Shown here: positions 53,253-61,122 of the stretch, piece after piece
Layout: the number at the start of each line of letters is the position of its first letter
Position numbering within the stretch: the first letter of the stretch is position 1
Assembly: GCA_015057305.1 (NCBI GenBank)
Contig: SVES01000003.1
Span: 62,001-126,000, forward strand
DNA: 64,000 nt
Reading direction: 5' to 3'
Origin: Pseudobutyrivibrio ruminis
GTDB lineage: Bacteria > Bacillota > Clostridia > Lachnospirales > Lachnospiraceae
Program-made: the position numbers and the translations under genes
The notes under the pieces: generated by a model
Databases searched by the model: none
The model's input: the letters and a program-made list of their open reading frames with translations, nothing else
Told to the model about the DNA's origin: nothing

Positions 53253-54959
53253 ATGGCAAATATAGATTTAAAGGCTCGTCCATTTTATCTTTCTGATGAA
53301 GATATTAAATGGGTAGAGGATACAAAAAATAATATGACTCAGGAGGAAAAGATAGGTCAGCTATTTTTTCCGCTGGGCGTTACTACAGACGAGGGATATC
53401 TAAGGCATGTGATTTTGAATAATCATGTAGGTGGATTGATGTTTCGTACTGGTAAAGCTAAGGAGCTAGTTGATACATATAGGTATTTACAAAATAACAC
53501 TAAGATTCCTATGCTGACGGCAGCAAATTTAGAGGCTGGTGGCGACGGAATTATTGAAGAGGGAACTGCTTTTGGAAAACAGATGCAAATAGCAGCTACA
53601 AAAGATCCAAAGCAGGCCTACAGATTGGGAAAGATAAGCTGTAGTGAAGCACAGGCAGTTGGTTGTAATTATGCCTTTGCGCCAGTGGTGGATATCGATT
53701 TGAACTACCACAACCCAATTACAAATGTCCGTACATATGGCTCTGACCCAGAAATGGTAAAGCAGTGCGGCTTGGAATATATGAAGGCTGCAAAGGAATG
53801 TGGCTCTATAGTTTCAATAAAACATTTCCCAGGAGACGGAGTTGATGAAGTGGATCAGCATATATTGATATCAGTCAATTCCATGAGCTGTGATGATTGG
53901 GACAGGACATATGGTGATATTTATAAGACTCTTATAGACAATGATGCACCAACAGTTATGGTGGGACATATAGCATTGCCATCATATCAGCATAAATTAA
54001 ATCCTAATCATCCAAAGAAGCTTGTTCCAGCAACTCAGTCCAAGGAACTTCTTCAGGGGCTTTTAAGAGAAAAGCTGGGATTTAATGGCATGATTATAAC
54101 AGATGCATCTCCAATGGTGGGATTTTTGGCTGCCATGGATAGAAGACAGGCTGTGCCATATTGCATTGAAGCTGGCTGTGATATGCTTTTGTTCAACAAG
54201 GATTTGGATGAAGATATTATGTATATGACAGAAGGTCTGAAAAGCGGAATCCTTTCAGAGGAAAGATTAGATGAAGCGGTAACACGAATTCTTGCAACTA
54301 AGGCAATGATTGGACTTCATAAAAAGCAGGCTGAAGGGACATTGGCACCAAGTGATGATGGTCTAAGCAAGTTGGATAGAGATTTATTTAAAGAATGGGC
54401 TAAGGATTGTGCTGATAAGGCAGTAACTCTTGTTAAGGATACACAAAATTTATTACCATTAGATAGTAAAAAGCATAAGAGAGTGCTGTATGAGCTTATG
54501 GGTGGATTTAAATCAGATGCAAGGGTTGAAGCAAAATTTGTTTCAGAAATGGAAAAGCTTGGTTTTGAAATGATTCCTTATGAAAAGGAAGTGTACGATT
54601 GGAGCAAGCCAGTTCATTTTGAAACAGTTGAAGAATTTAGAAGCAAGTATGATTTGGTAATATATATAGGAAATATTGAAAACGCATCTAATCAAACTAC
54701 AGCTAGATTAAATTGGCATACAGAGTTTGGAGCAGGGAATAATATTCCATGGTTTGTAGAAGTAGTTCCTACATTATTTATTTCACTTGCAAATCCTTAT
54801 CATTTATTAGATGTTCCAATGATTAAAACATATATTAATTGTTATTCAAATCATGATGTAATGATTGAGACAGTAATAGATAAAATCATGGGTAAGAGTG
54901 AATTTAAGGGTAAGAGTCCAATTGATCCATTCTGCGGCAAAGACTATCTATCATATTAA
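53253..54959 (+). CDS. GH3 family glycosidase, NagZ-type active site
   Basis: A 568-residue cytoplasmic GH3 enzyme paralogous to that at 4459. It has KHFPGDG (K190-H191), the loop Asp201/His203 of a NagZ-type dyad, and nucleophile Asp284 in MIITDASPMVGF. It ends with GKSPIDPFCG like its paralogue. It is last in the RbsABC-like operon, so its substrate probably enters by that importer, which favours a disaccharide or aryl glycoside over a long oligomer. N-acetylhexosaminidase or glycoside phosphorylase activity is also possible for this active-site type. Confidence 0.85.
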   Translation: MANIDLKARPFYLSDEDIKWVEDTKNNMTQEEKIGQLFFPLGVTTDEGYLRHVILNNHVGGLMFRTGKAKELVDTYRYLQNNTKIPMLTAANLEAGGDGIIEEGTAFGKQMQIAATKDPKQAYRLGKISCSEAQAVGCNYAFAPVVDIDLNYHNPITNVRTYGSDPEMVKQCGLEYMKAAKECGSIVSIKHFPGDGVDEVDQHILISVNSMSCDDWDRTYGDIYKTLIDNDAPTVMVGHIALPSYQHKLNPNHPKKLVPATQSKELLQGLLREKLGFNGMIITDASPMVGFLAAMDRRQAVPYCIEAGCDMLLFNKDLDEDIMYMTEGLKSGILSEERLDEAVTRILATKAMIGLHKKQAEGTLAPSDDGLSKLDRDLFKEWAKDCADKAVTLVKDTQNLLPLDSKKHKRVLYELMGGFKSDARVEAKFVSEMEKLGFEMIPYEKEVYDWSKPVHFETVEEFRSKYDLVIYIGNIENASNQTTARLNWHTEFGAGNNIPWFVEVVPTLFISLANPYHLLDVPMIKTYINCYSNHDVMIETVIDKIMGKSEFKGKSPIDPFCGKDYLSY

Positions 54960-54961
54960 AT

Positions 54962-54996
54962 GTCGTATTTTGACAAAAAGAGGTCGTGTTTTGGTA
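54962..54996 (+). promoter_or_regulatory. 21-bp-spaced direct repeat upstream of GH78 gene
   Basis: GTCGTATTTTGACA (54962-54975) and GTCGTGTTTTGGTA (54983-54996) are direct repeats offset by 21 bases, two helical turns, the spacing used by AraC-family activators. They lie upstream of the GH78 start. A related single copy, GTCGGTTTTGATA, precedes the symporter gene at 3073. Binding by one of the window's AraC or YesN proteins is inference. Confidence 0.5.
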
Positions 54997-55069
54997 CGTG
55001 AATGTGACGAGTATTCATGGTATAGTGACAACATGAAACCATGATCAAGATGGAGGAGTGACTAATATT

Positions 55070-57871
55070 ATGAAGATAACAAGATTAAAGCTGAATGGAA
55101 TAGTTAATCCAATAGGCTATGAATTTGCAAATATAATTGCATCTTGGAACGTTGAAGCTACCAATGCAAAGACTTTGAATAAGGGCCTTTTGGAAGTGGC
55201 GAGGGATATCGCATTTACGGATATTATATATAAGAAGGAATCCGCTGATTTAGACCAGACAGGGGAAGTAATTGACATCAAGCTAAATCCTAGAACCAGA
55301 TATTTTTGGAGAGTAGCACTTACTGGAGATAACGGAGAAAGTGCTACAAGTGATGTGCAGTTTTTTGAAACTGGCAAGATGGATGAACCATGGACTGGTA
55401 AATGGATTGCAGCAGACGGTGAAGAAAAGCTGCAGCCACTTTTTTCTAAGAAGCTTTCTCTCGAAAAAACGGTTAAAGAGGCAAGACTGTATGTTAGCTG
55501 CTTAGGCGTTTTTGAAGCATATATTGATGATGAAAAGGTTGGAGATGAAATCCTTACACCTTATATCAACGATTATGAGACTGGTATGCAAATCATCACA
55601 TTTGATGTATCAAATCAGCTAAAGCAAGATAGCAAGCTTGATATACAAGTGGCAAATGGTTGGTATAGATCAAACTTTGGTCTTGACGGTGGTATCAATT
55701 TTGGTGACACTCTTGAAGCCATAGCAGAGCTACATGTTACCTACGAGGATGATAGTACAGAAGTAATCGGAACAGATTCTAGCTGGGAGGTTTATGCCTC
55801 TGATTTGATAGAATCGGGTATCTATTATGGAGAGGATTTAGATAGAACAGCAGGCATTACCCTAAAGGGAAATGCCATTGAGGTAGCTGCAGAAAGAAAT
55901 CTCTTGGATAGATATAGTATTCCAGTAATTGTCAAGGAAGTAATCCCTGCAAAGGAGATAATAAAGACACCTGCTGGTGAGACAGTTATTGACTTTGGTC
56001 AGAATCATGCTGGCGTTATGGAGTTTGATGCAGATTTTCCAGCAGGAACAGTTATTACAATTGACTGTGGCGAGGTATTGCAGCAGGGCAATTTCTACAA
56101 TGACAATTATCGTGAGGCCAGATCGAGATTTGTATATACATCAGATGGAAGAAAAGAAACAGTTCATCCTAGATTTACCTTCTTTGGCTATAGATATATC
56201 AGAATTCAGGGATGGCCTGAGGCCTCAGAGCTTACCTTGGATAAGGTCCGTTCAAATGTAATATATTCTGATATGGAGCGCACTGGTTTTATTGAGACCA
56301 GCAATTCAAAGATTAATAGATTATACGAAAACTGTATCTGGGGTCAGAAGTCTAATTTCTTAGATATGCCAACAGACTGTCCACAGCGAAACGAAAGACT
56401 TGGTTGGACAGGCGATGCCCAGGTATTCTCTCAGACAGCCAGCTACAATATGGATACAAGAGCTTTCTACAGAAAGTTTTTGCGAGACCTAAACCTTGAT
56501 GCTAAAAGACATGAGGGAGCAGTGGCAAGCTATCTACCTTCAAATGCTGGAGCAAATCTTGCTGGTACAGCAAGCATTTGGGGTGATGTAAGTACATTTG
56601 TACCTGAAGTAGTTTTCAATACCTTTGGAAATCTTACAGATGTTGAAGAACATTATGAGATGATGAAAAACTGGGTAGAATACATGCACCGTAATGACGT
56701 GGAGCATGGTGATAGAGGATATTTTATTCTTCCATTCCAGTTTGGAGATTGGCTTGGTCTTGATGGTATCACAGAGCAAAGCTTTAAGGGTGGTACAGAT
56801 GACAATTATTTAGGCTCTGTTTACTATTATCGTTCTACAGTTATTACTGCTGAGATGGCTGCTAGGCTTGGCAAAACAGAGGACCAGAAAAAATATGAAG
56901 CCCTTGCTGCAAAAGTGAGAAAGGCTATATTGGATGAGTATTTCACTCCAAATGGTAGACTTTCATGCGATACCCAGGCAGCTTATATAGTCGCCCTTGC
57001 ATTTGATATTTATGTAGACAGACAAAAGCTTCTTGAGCAGTTTTTAGATAAGTTAAATAGAGATTGCTTCCAGATTAAATGTGGATTTGTTGGTGCACCA
57101 CTATTGTGTACCACACTTGCAAAATGCGGACGCATTGATTTGGCATATCAGTTCTTATTTAACGAAGGCTTTCCTAGTTGGTTGTACTGTGTCAACTTGG
57201 GCGCCACAACCATATGGGAAAGATGGAATTCCCTTCTTGAGGATGGTTCTATCTCAGGCACAGGAATGAATTCCTTGAATCATTATTCATATGGAACAAT
57301 CGTACAGTTTATGTATGAATATATCGGCGGACTTACACCAGCTGTACCAGGCTTTAAGGTTGCTAATATTGCCCCACAGCCATCAATGAAATTTAGACAT
57401 TTTAATTCTTCAATGACTACTGCTTCTGGTAAGTATGTATCAAACTGGAAGATTGCAGAGGATGGAACAGTTACTATCGAGGTGGAGGTTCCATTTAATG
57501 GAAAGGCAAATGTTACTTTGCCAAGGTTTTCTAGAAATGGCTTAAGGGTAATTGGCTGTGATGGTGCAGAGATATCTGATGAAGGAAAGGTTACCGTGCC
57601 AGCTGGACATTATGAATTCTCATACACTCCTTCTGAGGATTATAGATGCGTGTATACTCCAAAGACTAGATTACTAGAGCTAGAGGCAGACGAAGAAGTA
57701 ATGTCATTATTGCAAAAGGAACTGCCAGCTGCATTTGGTGTTATCAAGTCTCACGACAAAGAAATGGGCAATCACACATTAGGAGAGATGCCATACCTAT
57801 TCTTTATGGGCTTCACACCAGAGCTTGTAAATCCTATTAATGAAAAGATTTTTGCTATGAGAAGATGGTAA
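55070..57871 (+). CDS. GH78 family alpha-L-rhamnosidase
   Basis: A 933-residue cytoplasmic inverting glycosidase. It has N-terminal beta domains (FWRVALTGDNGES; LYVSCLGVFEAYIDDEKVG; NGWYRSNFG), then the (alpha/alpha)6 barrel with the signature MPTDCPQRNERLGWTGDAQ and GATTIWERWNSLLEDGS, both carrying conserved acidic residues, and a C-terminal beta domain with a short helical tail. It removes terminal alpha-L-rhamnose from pectin side chains or plant glycosides. The ATG at 55070 is taken; a GTG at 55058 is only one base from GGAGG. It is followed by GH127, a likely functional partner. The absence of a signal peptide implies imported substrates. Confidence 0.92.
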   Translation: MKITRLKLNGIVNPIGYEFANIIASWNVEATNAKTLNKGLLEVARDIAFTDIIYKKESADLDQTGEVIDIKLNPRTRYFWRVALTGDNGESATSDVQFFETGKMDEPWTGKWIAADGEEKLQPLFSKKLSLEKTVKEARLYVSCLGVFEAYIDDEKVGDEILTPYINDYETGMQIITFDVSNQLKQDSKLDIQVANGWYRSNFGLDGGINFGDTLEAIAELHVTYEDDSTEVIGTDSSWEVYASDLIESGIYYGEDLDRTAGITLKGNAIEVAAERNLLDRYSIPVIVKEVIPAKEIIKTPAGETVIDFGQNHAGVMEFDADFPAGTVITIDCGEVLQQGNFYNDNYREARSRFVYTSDGRKETVHPRFTFFGYRYIRIQGWPEASELTLDKVRSNVIYSDMERTGFIETSNSKINRLYENCIWGQKSNFLDMPTDCPQRNERLGWTGDAQVFSQTASYNMDTRAFYRKFLRDLNLDAKRHEGAVASYLPSNAGANLAGTASIWGDVSTFVPEVVFNTFGNLTDVEEHYEMMKNWVEYMHRNDVEHGDRGYFILPFQFGDWLGLDGITEQSFKGGTDDNYLGSVYYYRSTVITAEMAARLGKTEDQKKYEALAAKVRKAILDEYFTPNGRLSCDTQAAYIVALAFDIYVDRQKLLEQFLDKLNRDCFQIKCGFVGAPLLCTTLAKCGRIDLAYQFLFNEGFPSWLYCVNLGATTIWERWNSLLEDGSISGTGMNSLNHYSYGTIVQFMYEYIGGLTPAVPGFKVANIAPQPSMKFRHFNSSMTTASGKYVSNWKIAEDGTVTIEVEVPFNGKANVTLPRFSRNGLRVIGCDGAEISDEGKVTVPAGHYEFSYTPSEDYRCVYTPKTRLLELEADEEVMSLLQKELPAAFGVIKSHDKEMGNHTLGEMPYLFFMGFTPELVNPINEKIFAMRRW

Positions 57872-57901
57872 TATGACTTTTCATGTGAAAAAGCAATGAA
57901 T

Positions 57902-57945
57902 AAAGGACATCAAAATACATTTATAGTGTATTTTGATGTCCTTTT
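57902..57945 (+). terminator. Intrinsic terminator after GH78 gene
   Basis: AAAGGACATCAAAATACA pairs perfectly (18 bp) with TGTATTTTGATGTCCTTT around a seven-base loop and is followed by TTTTG. It is the strongest terminator in the window. TATACT at 57950 may be a -10 for the GH127 gene. Confidence 0.92.
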
Positions 57946-58011
57946 GTTATATACTAATTAGTAGGAAAAAGTGTAATATTTTAGATTTATTTAAAATAAA
58001 GGAGAATAAGT

Positions 58012-59964
58012 ATGGGAAATAGGGTTAATATTACATCAGAATTTTGGGCTAGATATAGAAATCTGGTTCGAACAGAAATGATTCCATTTCAGTGGAATGT
58101 TTTAAACGATATTGCGGGCATAAAAATCGAAAAGGAACGCTTAAATGATGAGGGAATCCCTAACGAGAAAAGTCACGCAATAGAAAATTTTAAAATTGCT
58201 GCAGGCAGAACAAAGGGCACACACTATGGATGGACTTTTCAGGACAGTGATGTTTATAAATGGCTAGAGGCGGTAGCGTACTCCTTAAGAGAAAAAATGG
58301 ATCCTGAGCTGGAAAAGAAATCATTGGAGGTTATAGATTTGATTGCCGATGCCCAGGAGGAGGATGGTTATTTGGATACCTTCTATTCTATCCTTGGAAT
58401 TGATTACAGATATCAGAGCCTGGCAGGCAGTCATGAGCTTTATTGCATGGGACATTTTATAGAAGCTGCAGTTGCATACTATGATGCTACAGGAAATGAA
58501 AAGGTATTAAATGTGGCAAAAAAAGCAGCAGATAATATCTATGACAATTTTGGTCCAGAGGAAGGAAAAATACATGGCTTCGATGGCCACGAAGAAATTG
58601 AAATTGGCTTACTGAGACTATATCACGTAACAAAAGAAGCTAGATATTTGGATTTGGCAAAGTATTTCCTTATGGAAAGGGGAAAGAATCCAAATTTCTT
58701 TAGAGAGCAGGCGGCAAAGTATGAAGGGCCAAATGCCCTTGGTGGAATTGAAAAAATGCCTGACACATATTTTCAAAATCACAAGCCTATTTTAGAGCAG
58801 GAAACTGCAGAAGGTCATGCGGTGCGTGTAGTGTATATGTGTACAGCCCTGGCTGATTTGGCAGCAACTACAGGTGATAAAGAAATATTTGAGGCTTGCA
58901 AAAGACTTTGGGAGGATATCACAAAGCGTAGAATGTATGTAACTGGAGGAATTGGCTCTACCGTTAATGGTGAATCCTTTACCCTGGATTATGATTTGCC
59001 AAACGATACAATGTATTGCGAAACCTGTGCAGCAATAGGACTTATATTTTTCGCCAAGCAAATGCTTAGAATAGAGCCTAAGGCTGAGTATGCTTTAGTT
59101 ATGGAAAGAGCACTATACAATTGCGCTTTGGCTGGAATGGCTCTTGATGGAAAGCATTTCTTTTATGTAAATCCGTTGGAGGTAAATCCCCTAAAGTCAT
59201 TGAGGGATCCAGGCAAAAGCCATGTAAAGCCAGTTCGACCATCCTGGCTAGGATGTGCATGCTGCCCACCTAATCTGGCACGTATGATTACATCTCTAGA
59301 TGACTACGTATATACGATATTCCAGGATACTGTGTTGATTAACCAATATATCGATTCCGATGCTAAATTGGCGCTTACAGATGGAAAAGTAGAAATTGTT
59401 CAAAGGACAAATTTTCCATGGGATGAGCAGGTAGCTTTTGAGATAAAAAATAATTCTAAGTCTCAGGCGAAAATTGGTATTAGACTTCCAGGGTGGTCTG
59501 CGGAAGTTGAAATTAGTATAAATGGCGCTCCAGTGGAGCTTGTGTCAGAAAAGGGATATCACTATATTACTGTGGACGCTGGGGCTTCTGTAGAGGCCAA
59601 GCTTACTTTTTCGATGCCTATTTTGAGAAACTATTGCAATCCATTAGTTTCAGAGGATATAGGCAAGGTGGCAATATCTCGAGGACCATTTGTATATTGC
59701 CTTGAAGGTGTGGACAATGGAACAGAATTAAATTGCTTACGTCTGCCAGATGATTCAGAGCTAAATTATGAGTACGATTCTTCGCTACTTAGTGGCATGG
59801 GAGTTATTAGTGGCAAGGGGTATAGGCTCCAGGCCTCTGAATCAAAGGATTCTCTCTACACAAATAGCAAGCCAGTAGAAAAAGAAGCTAAGCTTAAATT
59901 CATTCCATATTTTGCCTGGGCAAACCGCGGGGAAAATGAAATGGAGGTATGGGTGAGAGAGTAG
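58012..59964 (+). CDS. GH127 family beta-L-arabinofuranosidase
   Basis: A 650-residue cytoplasmic enzyme with the (alpha/alpha)6 barrel of GH127 (formerly DUF1680). The zinc-cysteine site is complete: Glu337 and Cys339 in MYCETCAAIG, and Cys417-Cys418 in GCACCPPN, with Cys417 the expected nucleophile. Glu321 (NGESFTLD) matches the acid/base Glu of the Bifidobacterium enzyme HypBA1. It removes beta-L-arabinofuranose, known from rhamnogalacturonan II side chains and hydroxyproline-linked arabinans. It directly follows the GH78 gene but has its own upstream terminator and AAAGGAG site, so it is probably transcribed separately. Confidence 0.93.
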   Translation: MGNRVNITSEFWARYRNLVRTEMIPFQWNVLNDIAGIKIEKERLNDEGIPNEKSHAIENFKIAAGRTKGTHYGWTFQDSDVYKWLEAVAYSLREKMDPELEKKSLEVIDLIADAQEEDGYLDTFYSILGIDYRYQSLAGSHELYCMGHFIEAAVAYYDATGNEKVLNVAKKAADNIYDNFGPEEGKIHGFDGHEEIEIGLLRLYHVTKEARYLDLAKYFLMERGKNPNFFREQAAKYEGPNALGGIEKMPDTYFQNHKPILEQETAEGHAVRVVYMCTALADLAATTGDKEIFEACKRLWEDITKRRMYVTGGIGSTVNGESFTLDYDLPNDTMYCETCAAIGLIFFAKQMLRIEPKAEYALVMERALYNCALAGMALDGKHFFYVNPLEVNPLKSLRDPGKSHVKPVRPSWLGCACCPPNLARMITSLDDYVYTIFQDTVLINQYIDSDAKLALTDGKVEIVQRTNFPWDEQVAFEIKNNSKSQAKIGIRLPGWSAEVEISINGAPVELVSEKGYHYITVDAGASVEAKLTFSMPILRNYCNPLVSEDIGKVAISRGPFVYCLEGVDNGTELNCLRLPDDSELNYEYDSSLLSGMGVISGKGYRLQASESKDSLYTNSKPVEKEAKLKFIPYFAWANRGENEMEVWVRE

Positions 59965-60140
59965 GATTGATTCGATGCATACTGACATTGGGCGATTTCA
60001 GGCTAAAATCTATTGAGAGATGTTATGATTTTAGGTTTCTGGTTTTAAAGAAGGGCTAGAATTTAATAGTAAAACCATTTTCGGCTAAAAAGAGGAGGAT
60101 TTTTCATATTATGGTTTTAAAAAAAGCTTAATTTATAATT

Positions 60141-60172
60141 CTACAACCAAATTTTGAAAATTTTGGTTGTAG
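60141..60172 (+). repeat. Hairpin in GH127 / acc intergenic region
   Basis: The 471-base gap 59965-60435 holds little coding potential. CTACAACCAAA (60141-60151) pairs with TTTGGTTGTAG (60162-60172), with AT-rich DNA on both sides, possibly a bidirectional terminator of GH127. Just upstream AGGAGG (60093-60098) precedes a six-codon frame at 60111-60131 (MVLKKA), too short to call. Motifs TTTCAGGCTAAAA and TTTCGGCTAAAA occur near 60000 and 60080. Confidence 0.55.
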
Positions 60173-60267
60173 TTTATAAAAAACTCACCATTCTAAAACT
60201 GTGTAGCTTTTACCAGTTATGATTGATAATCTGAGTGTGCTTAAATTTAAATGGATACGTATATTTC

Positions 60268-60301
60268 AGCAGTGGATTAGAAATAGTCCGCTGCTTTTTT
60301 T
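60268..60301 (+). terminator. Intrinsic terminator upstream of acc operon
   Basis: AGCAGTGGATTA pairs with TAGTCCGCTGCT (13-base-scale stem with two G-U pairs) around a GAAA loop, followed by seven Ts. It separates the sugar locus from the fatty acid genes. Confidence 0.8.
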
Positions 60302-60336
60302 GAGAAAAATTATCTAAAATATTTTTATTAAAAATC

Positions 60337-60397
60337 TTGACATTTATTATGGAATGATTATTATAATGTCGTAGTTAGGTTAAAAGATTTTAACTAA
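60337..60397 (+). promoter_or_regulatory. Promoter and candidate operator of the acpP-acc operon
   Basis: TTGACA (60337-60342) and TATAAT (60362-60367) are consensus hexamers, although 19 bases apart (18 if TTATAA is used). Directly downstream, GTTAAAA-GA-TTTTAAC (60379-60394) is a perfect inverted repeat within TTAGGTTAAAAGATTTTAAC, followed by further AACTA repeats. Position over the transcription start suits a repressor of fatty acid synthesis such as FapR or FabT, though the sequence is not a clear match to either known box. Confidence 0.6.
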
Positions 60398-60435
60398 TAG
60401 TATTTAACTAAAAAATTTGAAAAAGGAGAAAAATT

Positions 60436-60660
60436 ATGTTTGATATTGTAAAGGAAGTAATAATTGATACTCTCAGCTGTGCTGCTGACAAAGTAACTAT
60501 GGAGGCTAATTTATTTGACGATTTAGGAGCAGATTCTCTTGATGCAGTTGAGCTTTCGCTTGCTGTTGAGGAGAAGACAGGAATTACCATAGAAGAGGAT
60601 GCAATGGCTGAAATTAAGACGGTTGCAGATATTGTAAATTATCTTGAGGCTCACAAATAA
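60436..60660 (+). CDS. acpP: Acyl carrier protein
   Basis: A 74-residue acidic protein with the phosphopantetheine site Ser34 in DDLGADSLDAVELSLAVEE. It carries growing acyl chains in type II fatty acid synthesis. First gene of the operon, with AAAAGGAG before the ATG, and only two bases from accB. Its place next to acetyl-CoA carboxylase argues for the fatty-acid ACP rather than a polyketide or D-alanyl carrier. Confidence 0.94.
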   Translation: MFDIVKEVIIDTLSCAADKVTMEANLFDDLGADSLDAVELSLAVEEKTGITIEEDAMAEIKTVADIVNYLEAHK

Positions 60661-60662
60661 TC

Positions 60663-61121
60663 ATGGAAATCAAAGAAGTTAAAGAACTGTTAAAGGCATT
60701 TGATGAAAGTGAAAGCACTTACCTTTCTATAGAGCAGGAGGGTGTCAAAATCAAGCTGAAAAAGCAATCTGAAATGCCAAGGCTTTCATATGTTGAAAGT
60801 TCTGTTTTGCCACAGATTGAAATTCCTCAGAATAAAGAAGATGTGGCATCAGCCACAAATGAGGCAAAAGAGGAGCCTGTTGATGGGCAGCAGGTTTTGG
60901 CTCCATTAGTGGGTATATTTTATGCAGCACCTTCTCCAGAGGCTAGTGCTTATGTGCAGGTTGGCGATAAGGTAAAGGCAGGTCAGATTTTATGCTTAAT
61001 TGAAGCGATGAAAATGATGAGCGAAATTACAGCTCCTAGGGATGGCATAATCAAAAAGATTTACGCAAAGAACCAGGATGTAGTTGAATATGAGCAGCCA
61101 TTATTTCTCATAGGAGATTAG
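60663..61121 (+). CDS. accB: Biotin carboxyl carrier protein of acetyl-CoA carboxylase
   Basis: A 152-residue carrier. The N-terminal part has ELLKAFDESESTYLSIEQEG and a Glu/Pro-rich linker (about 55-75). The C-terminal biotinyl domain carries the biotin lysine, Lys117, in CLIEAMKMMSEI, with the usual thumb-like insert before it. It moves carboxybiotin from AccC to the AccA/AccD transferase. The accC start lies two bases beyond its stop codon. Confidence 0.95.
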   Translation: MEIKEVKELLKAFDESESTYLSIEQEGVKIKLKKQSEMPRLSYVESSVLPQIEIPQNKEDVASATNEAKEEPVDGQQVLAPLVGIFYAAPSPEASAYVQVGDKVKAGQILCLIEAMKMMSEITAPRDGIIKKIYAKNQDVVEYEQPLFLIGD

Positions 61122-61122
61122 T

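Noticed and set aside
60111-60131. Six-codon open frame MVLKKA behind AGGAGG, possible leader peptide
   Set aside because: Too short, the spacing of 12 bases is long, and a terminator at 60268-60301 separates it from the acc operon.
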